Numbered from the stretch's first letter, positions 26,951 through 36,848 are shown. The stretch is DNA of 64,000 bases from CAYTIB01 sp964437725 (GCA_964437725.1 CAYTIB010000001.1:56506-120505); one strand, 5' to 3'. Program-made: numbers and translations. Notes: generated by a model from the sequence alone, not told the origin.

Positions 26951-27984
26951 GTCAGCGACGAATTCTATCGATAATATTCTGGACGATTTTTTTGTTGGCA
27001 GTCCCTTGGATTGTCCCAGATGAGTATTTTCTTCATCTTGTTATCTACGCAGGCTTCTTTGTAATGCTTTGTGCCGGTCTGAACCTCTTGACTGGTTACA
27101 TGGGTCTTTTGTCGCTGGGCCATCTCGCTTTTTGGGGACTGGGTGGCTATGCCTCTGCGCTGTTGACAATCAAAGTGGGATGGTCTTTCTGGTTTGGTTT
27201 GATTGCCGGAGGGTTGCTAGCTGGTGTTAGCGCGTACCTTTTAGGAGTTCTGATTTTAAAAGTCCGGGGCCATCGGTTCGTTATTATCACAATTGCGTTT
27301 CAATTACTCGTCCAACTTGTGTGCTACAACTGGACAAGTTTGACCGATGGACAAAATGGCCTTGCAGGAGTTCCATCCCCAACCCTTGTAGTCCCAGGGA
27401 TTGGGACCATTGACTTTTTTGTAAAGACGAATTTTTATTACCTGATTTTGGTTTCCTGTGTAATCACTGTCTTTGTCTGTTGGCGAATTGCAAATTCACG
27501 AGTTGGTAGAGCCTTCGTAGCCATTCGAGAGAATGAAAATCTGGCGGAGTCTGTGGGTATAAGCGCTTTCCGGTACTCGATGCTTGCCTTCGTTGTTGGT
27601 GCATTCTTCGCTGGCCTTTCCGGAAGCTTATATGCCCATTACTTCAGGTATATCAGCCCAGACGTTTTTGAATTCATTCATGTTGTTGAGCTTCTAACGA
27701 TGGTTTTGCTAGGCGGTCGGGCAACGACCTTGGGACCGGTTATTGGTGCTATTATATTTTCTACTTTGCCCGAGTTCCTGCGATTTTTACCCAATCCCTT
27801 CTGGGGACAGTCCTGGGCGCCGGGCCACTTGGTGCAAAGTGAGGCTCTCCCGGCCGAAATTCAGCTGATGGTTTTTGGACTAATACTGCTTCTCGGAGTT
27901 TTGTATATGCCAGAGGGTCTCGTTCCATGGTTCTCCAAACGTTTTGGAAGCTGGAGGACATCGGTCAGGAGTGCAGAGGGTTAA
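26947..27984 (+). CDS. livM: Branched-chain amino acid ABC transporter permease LivM
   Basis: 345-aa second permease. GLNLLTGYMGLLSLGHLAFWGLGGYASA and the RVGRAFVAIRENENLAESVGI cytoplasmic loop that docks the ATPases are typical. ATG overlaps the livH stop; livG begins directly after its stop. Confidence 0.93.
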   Translation: MSQRRILSIIFWTIFLLAVPWIVPDEYFLHLVIYAGFFVMLCAGLNLLTGYMGLLSLGHLAFWGLGGYASALLTIKVGWSFWFGLIAGGLLAGVSAYLLGVLILKVRGHRFVIITIAFQLLVQLVCYNWTSLTDGQNGLAGVPSPTLVVPGIGTIDFFVKTNFYYLILVSCVITVFVCWRIANSRVGRAFVAIRENENLAESVGISAFRYSMLAFVVGAFFAGLSGSLYAHYFRYISPDVFEFIHVVELLTMVLLGGRATTLGPVIGAIIFSTLPEFLRFLPNPFWGQSWAPGHLVQSEALPAEIQLMVFGLILLLGVLYMPEGLVPWFSKRFGSWRTSVRSAEG

Positions 27985-28767
27985 ATGAATAGTAGCTCAA
28001 CCATCCTCGAAGTCGAAGGGTTGACCATCCGTTTTGGCGGACTGGTGGCGGTCAATAACGCCAGCTTTCGGCAGGCGGAGGGTGAGATATTGTCCATTAT
28101 CGGCCCGAATGGAGCGGGGAAAACTACCATTTTCAATATGATGACTGGGTTTTATAAGCCTACGTCGGGGGATATACGTTATAGAGGTCAGTCAACAGTG
28201 GGTTTACCCACAAACGCGATTTCATCGTTGGGAATAATACGTACTTTTCAAAAGACCATGGTTTTTCCCCAGGTCACGGTAAGGGAAGGTGTAATGATGG
28301 GGCTGCATAAGAGCTCGTCCGTTAATTGGTGGGATATTCTTTGGAATTCAGCCCAGAAAAAAAAAGAGGATCAGGAACTTGAGGTCGAAGCGGATCGCCT
28401 TCTTGAGTTCACAGGTCTTCAGGATAAGGCGCAGATGGAGGCCCGTAATCTTCCCTACGGTGAGCAGCGGATTCTAGAGATTGCTGTGGGTCTTGCGCCG
28501 AAGCCCGATCTTCTCCTTCTTGATGAACCTGCCTCTGGTATGAACGCTGAAGAGGCTGCTGCGGCCATGGCACTGATTCGAAAAATCCGTGAAATGGGGA
28601 TCACGATTTTGTTGGTTGAACACAATATGAGGGTAGTAATGGATATTTCTGATCGGATCGTTGTGTTGGACCATGGTGAGATGATTGCCGAAGGTCAACC
28701 TGAATCTATCCAGAACAACCCTGAAGTGATCAAAGCTTATCTTGGTGAAGGATTCCATCGTGATTGA
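27985..28767 (+). CDS. livG: Branched-chain amino acid ABC transporter ATP-binding protein LivG
   Basis: 260-aa ATPase. Walker A GPNGAGKTT, signature region LPYGEQRILEIA, Walker B LLLLDEPASGMN and the switch His in LLVEHNMRVVMD. Starts with no spacing after livM. Confidence 0.95.
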   Translation: MNSSSTILEVEGLTIRFGGLVAVNNASFRQAEGEILSIIGPNGAGKTTIFNMMTGFYKPTSGDIRYRGQSTVGLPTNAISSLGIIRTFQKTMVFPQVTVREGVMMGLHKSSSVNWWDILWNSAQKKKEDQELEVEADRLLEFTGLQDKAQMEARNLPYGEQRILEIAVGLAPKPDLLLLDEPASGMNAEEAAAAMALIRKIREMGITILLVEHNMRVVMDISDRIVVLDHGEMIAEGQPESIQNNPEVIKAYLGEGFHRD

Positions 28768-29464
28768 GCTTAAGGATGTTCATGCTCATTATGGAAGTAT
28801 CCACGCCATTAAGGGGATTACCTTGGCAGTTCCCGACGCCTCGCTTGTTGGGATCATCGGCGCCAATGGGGCCGGTAAAACAACTACACTTCGGACAATT
28901 TCCGGAATTATGAGTCCAACCAGTGGTCAGGTCTTAATGGACGGTCAGCCAATTCATGAGTTGACCTCCAGTGAAATTGTCGGACTTGGAATAGCCCAGT
29001 GTCCAGAGGAAAGAAAGATTTGGCCACATATGGATGTTTTAGAGCATCTGGAACTTGGAGCTTATTCCAGAAAAGACAAAGGAGAAGCAGCTAAAGACAT
29101 TCAGCGCGTATACGAGTACTTCCCTCGTTTGGAGGAGCGGAAACGCCAGAAGGCGGGGACGCTTTCTGGCGGAGAACAGCAGATGCTCGCTATTGGTCGA
29201 GCGCTAATGTCTAAACCAAAAATAATCATGTTTGACGAGCCGTCGTTGGGCTTAGCTCCCATTCTAGTGGAACAGATTGGCAAGATTATCCAAGAAATTC
29301 ATGCGAATGGCACCACGGTTCTTCTTGTGGAACAGAATGCTTTCCTGGCCCTGACCTTGTCGGAGGTGTGTTACGTTTTGGAAACAGGAGAGGTGGCCCT
29401 TTCCGGGCCCTCGCAGGAACTTCTCCGAAATGAAGATGTGAAACGCGCCTACCTAGGAGGCTGA
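28760..29464 (+). CDS. livF: Branched-chain amino acid ABC transporter ATP-binding protein LivF
   Basis: 234-aa ATPase. Walker A GANGAGKTT, signature LSGGEQQMLAIG, Walker B IIMFDEPSLGLAP. GTG 28760 is preferred: AAGGA lies seven bases upstream and the resulting MIELKDVHAHYG matches the family N terminus. TTG 28742 or GTG 28745 would be longer. Last gene of the liv operon. Confidence 0.93.
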   Translation: MIELKDVHAHYGSIHAIKGITLAVPDASLVGIIGANGAGKTTTLRTISGIMSPTSGQVLMDGQPIHELTSSEIVGLGIAQCPEERKIWPHMDVLEHLELGAYSRKDKGEAAKDIQRVYEYFPRLEERKRQKAGTLSGGEQQMLAIGRALMSKPKIIMFDEPSLGLAPILVEQIGKIIQEIHANGTTVLLVEQNAFLALTLSEVCYVLETGEVALSGPSQELLRNEDVKRAYLGG

Positions 29465-29902
29465 GCGTGTGAGTGGGCTTTCCCACCCCTCCTGATGCGA
29501 ACGAAGAGGCACTTGTAAGCTTCTCCTTAAAACCAGCTTAATTCCCGAAGTACAACATCCAACTTAAATGGAACAGATTTGACCGGAGAGAACGGGTTCG
29601 TTCGATCGTTGGCATTGTTCAAATTTTGTCTATGAGAGGAGGATCCCGAAGACACTTGAATCCGACCGAAACGGGCTTCGGTATTATGTATGATTACTAC
29701 CCCTGTATGATTAAGGAGTGGACTCCAGTCCCATGCTCTCGTGGTTTTTATAGGTTTCAATACCCAATTACTCTCCGCGCAGCAAGAACTAGGATATTTT
29801 TGGTTTTAAGATCGCTTGTAATGTAGGAATCATTATCAGAGAATCTTCTCTCTCACGTTTTTTAATTTATTTCTTTGCGATTTAATTTTTGGACTCGAGG
29901 AT
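29465..29902. other. Intergenic region between liv operon and glycan locus
   Basis: About 440 bases without a convincing gene. A small GTGGG/CCCAC hairpin lies just after livF, and ACCGAA-ACGGGC-TTCGGT (29665-29682) is a six-pair hairpin without a T-run. A 66-codon ORF here has no ribosome site or recognisable sequence. The last 60 bases are AT-rich and likely hold the promoter of the next gene. Confidence 0.5.
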
Positions 29903-31027
29903 ATGCCTTTTCGTATTCTTCACCTTTTGACGCTGGCTGAGTTGGGAGGGATGGAGGCGTCTGTTTTGCCAACGATCCGAAGATTGGACCCAAAAACATT
30001 TCATTGTGAAATTGCAGTTCTAAGTGAGCCTGGTCCAATGACCGAACGTTGGCGTAAGGCCGGCATTTCCGTTACCCATTTGAGAGCTCGCCGTGGTTGG
30101 GATCCACTTCTACTAGGAAAACTCGTACGCCTATTTCGTCAAGGCCAGTATGATGTGATTACTTTATACGGAGTGACAGTTAATGTCCTTGGTCGACTGG
30201 CTGGGTGGATGGTTGGCCAGTCCAGGATCGTTGGTGTAATACGAGGTTTGAGTAATGAACGGTCTATCAGTCAAGCTCGTCTGTGGCTCGATCGTCTAAC
30301 TTTTCCATTGTCTGACTGCTACGTATCGAATTCTCAGGCTGTTATTGACCATCTGATTGAAGAGGGGTTTTCCTCCGAGAAGTTGAAATTGGTTAGGACG
30401 GGTCTTTCGACTGAGATATACGATTCAGCTCCTTCGGCAGAAGAGGCCCGATCTCGGCTCAGTATAAGAGCGGGTTTGCCTCCTGTGATTGCCTGTGTTG
30501 GGAACCTTAGACCAGTAAAAGATCATTCCCTCCTGTTGCAAGCTTGTAGTGAATTGAAACGTAACGGATTCGAATACTTATTGTTATTGGTCGGGACGGG
30601 TCCTGAGGAAGAATTATTAAGGGAGGAAATAGAGCAACTCTCGTTGTCAGAATTTGTGTTATTGATGGGCCAACGGGAAGATATCCCTACGATTTTAGCG
30701 GCTTCCGATATTTTTGTGCTTTCTTCAGTTTGGGAAGGTCTTCCACGATCTATTATGGAAGCTATGGCCAGTCGTTTGGCTGTCGTGGCTACCGATGCTG
30801 GAGGAGTCCGGGAGTTAGTAGTAGATGGGGAGACGGGTTACGTGGTACCCGTGGGTCAAGCTAAATCACTGTCGGATAAGATAGCTATATTATTGTCAGA
30901 TCCTCGAAGGCGACGGGAAATGGGCGAGGCGGGTTATATGAGGGTGAGGGAGCGTTTTTCGGAGGAGAGGATGGGTAGAGAGATGGATGATATTTATCGC
31001 TCGGTGATTGGTTTTGAAAAGATATAG
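29903..31027 (+). CDS. Glycosyltransferase family 4 protein
   Basis: 374-aa cytoplasmic GT-B retaining glycosyltransferase. N-terminal HLLTLAELGGMEASVL is the acceptor-side glycine motif; VGNLRPVKDHSLLLQA, VGTGPEEELL and the EX7E-type segment EGLPRSIMEAMA lie in the nucleotide-sugar domain. First gene of the surface-glycan locus, convergent to the following minus-strand block. Confidence 0.92.
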   Translation: MPFRILHLLTLAELGGMEASVLPTIRRLDPKTFHCEIAVLSEPGPMTERWRKAGISVTHLRARRGWDPLLLGKLVRLFRQGQYDVITLYGVTVNVLGRLAGWMVGQSRIVGVIRGLSNERSISQARLWLDRLTFPLSDCYVSNSQAVIDHLIEEGFSSEKLKLVRTGLSTEIYDSAPSAEEARSRLSIRAGLPPVIACVGNLRPVKDHSLLLQACSELKRNGFEYLLLLVGTGPEEELLREEIEQLSLSEFVLLMGQREDIPTILAASDIFVLSSVWEGLPRSIMEAMASRLAVVATDAGGVRELVVDGETGYVVPVGQAKSLSDKIAILLSDPRRRREMGEAGYMRVRERFSEERMGREMDDIYRSVIGFEKI

Positions 31028-31107
31028 ACCGACACGAACCGAAGAGGTTTATCATGAACAAATAGATCGGCATTCAAAATTATCTTCGAGAGGCGGATTT
31101 GGTCAGG

Positions 31108-32052
31108 TTATTTTTCTGGGAGTATCCGTAATCTTTTTACTTCCAAATCCATTTTGTGGTCACCAATATTAAATGTAAACAGTTCACCGGCTTTTATGGG
31201 GCCGAGGGAAACGTCAAATTTGAACCCATTTTTTGTTTTGTAGCAATAGCATTCCATTAACAGTTTCAATCGGTACACTTTTTCCGAACTTCCTGCCGTC
31301 ACCATTCTTGGTTCGGGTATCTGTAAAACTTTTTTTATGACAACGTAGGTGCCGAGCTGCTTTGAAAGGCTAGGCGTTTTAATCCGTTGACCGGGGTATA
31401 TCGGTTGGATCTGCTCTGTGTTTTCCGCAGTTTGTTTAAATAGCTGTGATTTAGCGATAATTTCAATTCGGTGAAGTTCTGGGCGGTATTCCCCCGCAAT
31501 GAAATCGTCAACATGGACAATCGGACCTGACACGCTATAGCCTGGCCCTACAAAGGTATATGTTTTATCGCCGATGATTGGTTTCCCCTTATAGTTAAGG
31601 AGGCGGAAGGCGCTAACATCAGAATCCAGATAGATAAATGTTGGAATGCGCAACCATAAACGGACCTTTTGTTGTTCTGGAGAAGGCTTTTTATTCAAGA
31701 AAGAACCTTTCAATTCCCTCGGTTTCAAAAGAGATTTTGCGTAATTAACGGCTACTATTTCGATGGGCATCCTAGGATCAGTTATATCTTTGTCGCCCAC
31801 CCGGATCTTTTTGAGTGTTCCGATATTTAGGTTTTCGACAACCATCTGAATATTGCTTACGATGGATGGTATGGGACGTATCATTACCCCGATTGATGAC
31901 TGTGTTGTGCGCAGGGACTCGCTGAAAAGGTCAGTTGAGCTATTAGCTAATGGGTAGACCCCATGAAGACAGATACGTAAGACTATGAATAGCAGAAACA
32001 GTACCACGATCATATTGAAAGGGTGTATTCGCCACCAGACTGATGCTTTCAT
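31108..32052 (-). CDS. Membrane-anchored protein with two DUF4330-like repeats
   Basis: 314 aa from the ATG at 32052: an N-terminal hydrophobic anchor (about residues 10-30), then an exported region. Two similar beta-rich units can be seen, each with a glycine-asparagine turn (TLKKIRVGDKDI...IVAVNYAKS and RPELHRIEIIAKSQ...QRIKTPSLS), resembling DUF4330 proteins of glycan clusters. That match is by eye only. TTG 32127 gives a longer form. Function unknown; last of a minus-strand block with glycan genes. Confidence 0.65.
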   Translation of the reverse strand: MKASVWWRIHPFNMIVVLFLLFIVLRICLHGVYPLANSSTDLFSESLRTTQSSIGVMIRPIPSIVSNIQMVVENLNIGTLKKIRVGDKDITDPRMPIEIVAVNYAKSLLKPRELKGSFLNKKPSPEQQKVRLWLRIPTFIYLDSDVSAFRLLNYKGKPIIGDKTYTFVGPGYSVSGPIVHVDDFIAGEYRPELHRIEIIAKSQLFKQTAENTEQIQPIYPGQRIKTPSLSKQLGTYVVIKKVLQIPEPRMVTAGSSEKVYRLKLLMECYCYKTKNGFKFDVSLGPIKAGELFTFNIGDHKMDLEVKRLRILPEK

Positions 32053-32253
32053 GGAATTTTGGTTCCTGCTGTAAAGATAGGCTTGCCTCCGTACTCTCCC
32101 ACTGACTGATTTTCTGCTGTTACCCAAAGTTTCTCAAGTCCTTATTGAGCTTTTCCTCAAAAAGGTATAAAGATTTAAAACTTGAGGGTTTGAACTAAGT
32201 ATTTGTAAAATCATGGCCGCATGAAAGCTATGGAAGAGATTTTGGCCGTTATG

Positions 32254-33906
32254 TTATCTGATCCGGAAGAGCCTTATGCATTTCACAGCACCGATTGCAG
32301 CGAGGATCAAGAGTAATGGTGTTGCCATGTCCCTTTGACGTATTAATGTCCCGGCGTTGCCACTGAACATTGCTAAGAAAGCAAATATAAGAAACACATA
32401 AGTGATAAATATCCATCCGATGCCACTTCGCCGAACGGCAATAACATAAATGCCCACGGTGGCTAGGATGATGACGAGCCACCACCCAAAAGCGAGAGAA
32501 ATTTTCAAGGGATTAGATTCCCCTTTTGGAAATGGCTCAAAAAGGACGTGTCCAAGATTTCTAATCCAGGCACCAGGCCAGTCTTTAACCGAAAAAGCTT
32601 TTCTTCTATCGGGTTCTTCCATTTTAGCTATATGCGTGTAATAAAACTTAGGCCAGACTCGGTATCCGGATGGAGATTCTGAAAAACTTAGATGGGCTGT
32701 GTAGCTTCGATAAGTATTTTCGATAAGTATTTTCCGAGTAAAAGGTAAAGCTAAAATCATTCCAGCCACGAGTACCAGAATTAGGATTCCACCAAAGATT
32801 CTGCGCGTGGGGAGCCAGCGATGAAATCCAAGATGGATGAGGTATCCACCCAGGGAAAGGACCATTGTGCCGTAAAGTGCGGGGTAGAAGCGTGTCCGAA
32901 TAGAAAGAGCCATAGCGAATATCACTAGAGAAAATAATAAGTCGTACCAACGACGATTTTTAGCGAAACGGGTACTGAAAAACGCGGCCATAACGATTAA
33001 CAGGACATAGTAAGGCTCTTTGAGTGCATCAAGGGACCAGATTAACAAAGTAGGCCAAAAACTGATTAAGGTGATACCGATCCAGGCAGCTTGTTTTCCG
33101 AAATTGTCTCGAAGAATGGTAAATGCGAGAACTGCGCTGAGAACTGCAAGCATCGCGCTGAGGACTCTTGCGGCAACGGGCTCAACCCCAAAAAGGAAAA
33201 AGATAATCGTCTGAGGGAGAAGGTGGCGGACGTCCCCGTGAATTCCGACAAATGAGCGCTCTGGGTTAAAGACCTCAAAAAGATCTGAAGTAGGTATCCA
33301 AAACCCGCGCCAAAAGGTTGCCTTTGCTCGACTGTACAAAATTGCGTCGGCACCATCTCCAAAAAGTACTGGCACCTCATAAGCGGGGAAATCTAAGGTG
33401 TTCCATGATGCAGTCCAACCCATGTATGTTGCTATAGGAAAATAGGCAAATATAGCGAGTAAGCGCAGGCTGGCTGAAGCTACGATAAACCACTTTAAAA
33501 GAGATCTCTCTTTCCAGTCTGAATTGTTGAGGAGTGACCTAAAGATAAGGCTAAAGATCGCTAAAAGAAAGATGGTGGCAGGGAATTTCCAACTCGCAAA
33601 TCCTAAAACTATAGAAATGCCTGCAAGGCCATAAGGTCCCCCGCGGTTTTTCTGGAATTTGGAATAGATTTCACAGTGACCGAAGAGCCGTTCTAAAAAG
33701 AAGTGACAAAAATTTGCAGGGATGATCAAGCCCCATATATACAAGCACGTTGCAACGATTTGCGCTTGCCTACTCATCCCCCAATGAAGCGATTTAGTGC
33801 TTTCCCAATCGAGAAATACCCCGATGAATAGACCAATTAAGGCAATGCCACAAGACTGCCGGACCAGTTTAAGGTTATTCCTGGCACTTATTTTAGTGTC
33901 AATCAT
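32254..33906 (-). CDS. Polytopic membrane glycosyltransferase-like protein (GT-C/ArnT-like)
   Basis: 550-aa integral membrane protein with roughly 11-13 hydrophobic segments. The first lumenal loop region has PVLFGDGADAILYSRAKA, reminiscent of the acidic DxD-type site of GT-C enzymes, and FSIRTRFYPALYG-like basic loops follow. It would move sugar from a lipid carrier on the periplasmic side. No exact family could be fixed. Confidence 0.7.
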   Translation of the reverse strand: MIDTKISARNNLKLVRQSCGIALIGLFIGVFLDWESTKSLHWGMSRQAQIVATCLYIWGLIIPANFCHFFLERLFGHCEIYSKFQKNRGGPYGLAGISIVLGFASWKFPATIFLLAIFSLIFRSLLNNSDWKERSLLKWFIVASASLRLLAIFAYFPIATYMGWTASWNTLDFPAYEVPVLFGDGADAILYSRAKATFWRGFWIPTSDLFEVFNPERSFVGIHGDVRHLLPQTIIFFLFGVEPVAARVLSAMLAVLSAVLAFTILRDNFGKQAAWIGITLISFWPTLLIWSLDALKEPYYVLLIVMAAFFSTRFAKNRRWYDLLFSLVIFAMALSIRTRFYPALYGTMVLSLGGYLIHLGFHRWLPTRRIFGGILILVLVAGMILALPFTRKILIENTYRSYTAHLSFSESPSGYRVWPKFYYTHIAKMEEPDRRKAFSVKDWPGAWIRNLGHVLFEPFPKGESNPLKISLAFGWWLVIILATVGIYVIAVRRSGIGWIFITYVFLIFAFLAMFSGNAGTLIRQRDMATPLLLILAAIGAVKCIRLFRIR

Positions 33907-33968
33907 TTAATCCGTTTTTCAAATGATAGGATTTTGGAATCTCTTTTTGCAAGTCGCTAGTATCCATT

Positions 33969-34847
33969 TCAAAGGTCCTTTGCACATCGAAATCCAACAG
34001 TTGGATGACGCTCATTGGGGTCTGCGGCGCCCATATTTGCTGTCCGGGAGAATGCTCGATTGTACCCCCATCCTCCTCCCCTAATAAGTTTCTGGCTAGC
34101 TTTTTCACCGGTGGAAGGATTTTTCCAATCTGCTACCCACTCCCACACATTTCCCGCAATATCTAAAACTCCATAAGGGCTCGAGCCATTGGGATAGCTG
34201 CCGACCGAGACTGAGGATAGTAGCCTGGATTCTAGGGAATTCAATCGGTTTTTTTTGAATGTATTTCCCCAAGGGAAGATTCGCCCATCTGTCCCACGTG
34301 CTGCTTTTTCCCATTCATCGGATGTGGGTAGTCGGCGCCCTCGCCGCCCACAAAATTTGTCGGCAGCGAACCATGTTATGTTTGTCATGGGTTGCTTCCA
34401 TGAGGTGAGCCGCCCATTCAAAGACCATCGATATTGATTGATGATTCCTAACTTGCTTTGCTCGGAGATATTTGGAGGGTTTGTATTTCTCCAAAGGTAT
34501 TCTGCAAAAGTGACTTCCGTTTTTTCGATGTAGAAACTAGGGAGATAAACTACCCGAGTAGGTAGCTCATCAGCAAACCATTTGGCTTGAATAGATGGGT
34601 GATGTTTTTTAGCCATACGGGTTGCCGCCCTGATCTCCTCTTTTGTGCTCCCAGCACGAAAATTTCCAGCAGGTATTAGAATGAGAACGGATTTTGCTTT
34701 GCTGTCTATGACGTGTTTTGTCTGAGCTGTGTTCCCAGATGCGAGAAGGGAGAAGTGAAAAAAATATAGAGTGCAAAAAATCAAAAATATTTTAGAAACT
34801 TTTAACGTCAACTTGAAAGATTCCAAAGGTTTTGGTGGAGTCTTCAC
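33969..34847 (-). CDS. FGE/SUMF1-domain protein lacking the formylglycine Cys pair
   Basis: 292 aa. An N-terminal hydrophobic signal (about residues 18-37) is followed by the SUMF1 domain: ILIPAGNFRAGS, FYIEKTEVTFAEYLW, PMTNITWFAADKFC, RLPTSDEWEKAARG, GNVWEWVADW and the closing RGGGWGYNRAF...TVGFRCA. In true formylglycine-generating enzymes the segment after RGGSW has two catalytic cysteines; here it reads NRAFSRTANMGA with none. So it is probably an exported non-catalytic or lectin-like member. Confidence 0.85.
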   Translation of the reverse strand: MKTPPKPLESFKLTLKVSKIFLIFCTLYFFHFSLLASGNTAQTKHVIDSKAKSVLILIPAGNFRAGSTKEEIRAATRMAKKHHPSIQAKWFADELPTRVVYLPSFYIEKTEVTFAEYLWRNTNPPNISEQSKLGIINQYRWSLNGRLTSWKQPMTNITWFAADKFCGRRGRRLPTSDEWEKAARGTDGRIFPWGNTFKKNRLNSLESRLLSSVSVGSYPNGSSPYGVLDIAGNVWEWVADWKNPSTGEKASQKLIRGGGWGYNRAFSRTANMGAADPNERHPTVGFRCAKDL

Positions 34848-34895
34848 ATTAATTGGAAATTTTCCCGGAAATAAAAATACATAGAAAGTATAGTA

Positions 34896-36848
34896 CTAAT
34901 TTGAAGGTACAGGCTTCACAGGTTGCTCAATGTCCGCAGGTGGGCGTTCACCGTATAGCCTCCAGCCATATTGCCCAGTAGCAGATACGATTACGTTAAT
35001 GAGACCCGCTCTTCGTCCCCAATCTTTCATGTCTTCTGAGTTGAAGTAGTATCTTACGGGAGCTGAGAATCGATCGAACCAGTCGGCGTAATTTACCCAG
35101 AATGGGAACTTTGCATACAATTTTACGCGAGGGAGCATCCTATTTTCGATCAGGGGAATTCGTCGTAGGAGTTTATAGGGAAAAATAAAGCAGAAGTAAT
35201 CCACGCAAGCACAAAAAAAGGAAATTTTCTTAAGGGTGGCGAAGGGGATATTCCTAGTAACAAAACGCACACTCTCGAGAACATAGTTTAGCCACCGACG
35301 CTTCTTACTATATACCCAAATCGCAACAGCCCCGCTAGGCTTGACGTATTGCATGAGTGCATGGAACCCACCCTCAGGATCGGGTAGGTGGTGCAGGGCG
35401 CCTAAGCTATAAATACAGTCAAATGAGTTTTTTTGAAATGGCAGTTTGTAGATGTCCCCTTTGACCAACGAAACGTTGGGCCTGCCTTCGTTCACCTCAC
35501 GCGCTGAGAAAATGGCGTTGCTGAAATCCATTCCTACAATGCGGCGTGCTTGATAGGTTGATGCATAGTAGACGTGACGCCCAAAACCGCAGGCTGCATC
35601 GAGAACCAGTTTTCCACGGAAGAAATCTGGTCGGAGAGGAGAAATGTAATTGAGAAAATGATCTTCATTGGCGGGAACCATGTCCGGAAACTGGGTCCAC
35701 TGAAAATCAAAGCTCTTTTGAGTCATGTTCTGAAGTTGATTGAAGCGTCGCCCCTTCAGTTGTCCAGCAGAAAAGGCGTCGTCGAGAATTTGCAGAAACT
35801 CAGGAGCGTTTGTCCGGACTGAGTAAATTTGTTCAACCGTTCGGCGCCCCTCTTCTCCCATTTTCTGGCGAAGCACTTTATCCTCGAGTAAGTCGACCAT
35901 TTTCCCTATCCACTCGTCATTTGTCTTCGCAAAAAACCCATTGAGACCATCGCATACAATTTGATTGTTAGCACCTACAGGTGAACAAACGACAGGAATC
36001 CCCATACTCATATAGAGAAGAGCTTTGAACCCACACTTGTATTGCTCCCAAACGTCGTCTTTTAAGGGCATGACGCCAATATCAAATTGACTTAAAGCAT
36101 GTCGTTCCGTTTCTAGTTTCCATGGAATATTTCGAATTCTTGGATTATCTCCAGGCAATTCATAGTGCCCTCCGATTATGTGGATCTCCAACTCAGGGAA
36201 CTTCGCGAGTAGCGACTTAAAGGTCTCATCTAGTTTTTGAAGGTAAGGTGCAGTTGTGTGGCTACCAATCCAACCAATGATAAGTCGGTGGGGGTCTTTC
36301 TTTTTTCGCGCAGGTCTGAATAACTCATCATTCACTGGCGTTGGCATGACACGGACATCTGAGTGGAATTGTTGAGCATAGTCGCGGAGAGCTTGATTTC
36401 CCGCAATGACTATCGTACTAGCTTTTAGTATTTCAGCGACTTGTTTGGGCTGCCCCAACTTAGAGGCGAGCCGGCCTAATACGCTACCTCGATTGTCTGA
36501 TAGAAAGACAGCATCATCAAAATCATAGATGATCGGGCGACGGATTCTCCTAAACAGGAATCTTGCAATTGGATTCCAGAAAGGGAAGATTCTTCGATGA
36601 ATAACAACAACGTCATATTGATTGGCTTTCAGTAGAACCAGTATCCGTCGAACCAGGGAACCCCCAAGCCGCAGGAATTTTTCCAGCCTCCGGCCCTCTT
36701 TGTAGAAAATCGAATACAATCGTTGAGACATGAATGCGCAAACTTGACCCTTTACACATTTTTCTTCTAGTAGAGGTAGGTACTGCTCAATTCTCAGACG
36801 ATTACTGGCCCCATCCGTGGGATAAGGCACGAGGAAGAGTACCCTCAC
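34896..36848 (-). CDS. Fusion of GT4 glycosyltransferase and SAM methyltransferase
   Basis: 650 aa. The first ~360 residues are a GT-B glycosyltransferase (VRVLFLVPYPTDGASNRLRIEQYLP start; WIGSHTTAPYL; ALLYMSMGIPVVCSPVG). Residues about 390-560 are a class I methyltransferase with LVLDAACGFGRHVYY as motif I and GALHHLPDPEGGFHALM. No stop or shift separates them. GTG 36848 is chosen because the frame's longer start (36872) precedes the ribosome site GGAGG. It probably adds and then methylates a sugar of the surface glycan. Confidence 0.85.
   Translation of the reverse strand: MRVLFLVPYPTDGASNRLRIEQYLPLLEEKCVKGQVCAFMSQRLYSIFYKEGRRLEKFLRLGGSLVRRILVLLKANQYDVVVIHRRIFPFWNPIARFLFRRIRRPIIYDFDDAVFLSDNRGSVLGRLASKLGQPKQVAEILKASTIVIAGNQALRDYAQQFHSDVRVMPTPVNDELFRPARKKKDPHRLIIGWIGSHTTAPYLQKLDETFKSLLAKFPELEIHIIGGHYELPGDNPRIRNIPWKLETERHALSQFDIGVMPLKDDVWEQYKCGFKALLYMSMGIPVVCSPVGANNQIVCDGLNGFFAKTNDEWIGKMVDLLEDKVLRQKMGEEGRRTVEQIYSVRTNAPEFLQILDDAFSAGQLKGRRFNQLQNMTQKSFDFQWTQFPDMVPANEDHFLNYISPLRPDFFRGKLVLDAACGFGRHVYYASTYQARRIVGMDFSNAIFSAREVNEGRPNVSLVKGDIYKLPFQKNSFDCIYSLGALHHLPDPEGGFHALMQYVKPSGAVAIWVYSKKRRWLNYVLESVRFVTRNIPFATLKKISFFCACVDYFCFIFPYKLLRRIPLIENRMLPRVKLYAKFPFWVNYADWFDRFSAPVRYYFNSEDMKDWGRRAGLINVIVSATGQYGWRLYGERPPADIEQPVKPVPSN

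Noticed and set aside
29626..29826. 66-codon plus-strand ORF after the liv operon
   Set aside because: No ribosome site, no family resemblance, in a typical intergenic stretch.
33969..34847. Formylglycine-generating enzyme serving the 51-53 kb sulfatase
   Set aside because: Neither the enzyme's Cys pair nor the sulfatase's CxPxR motif is present.
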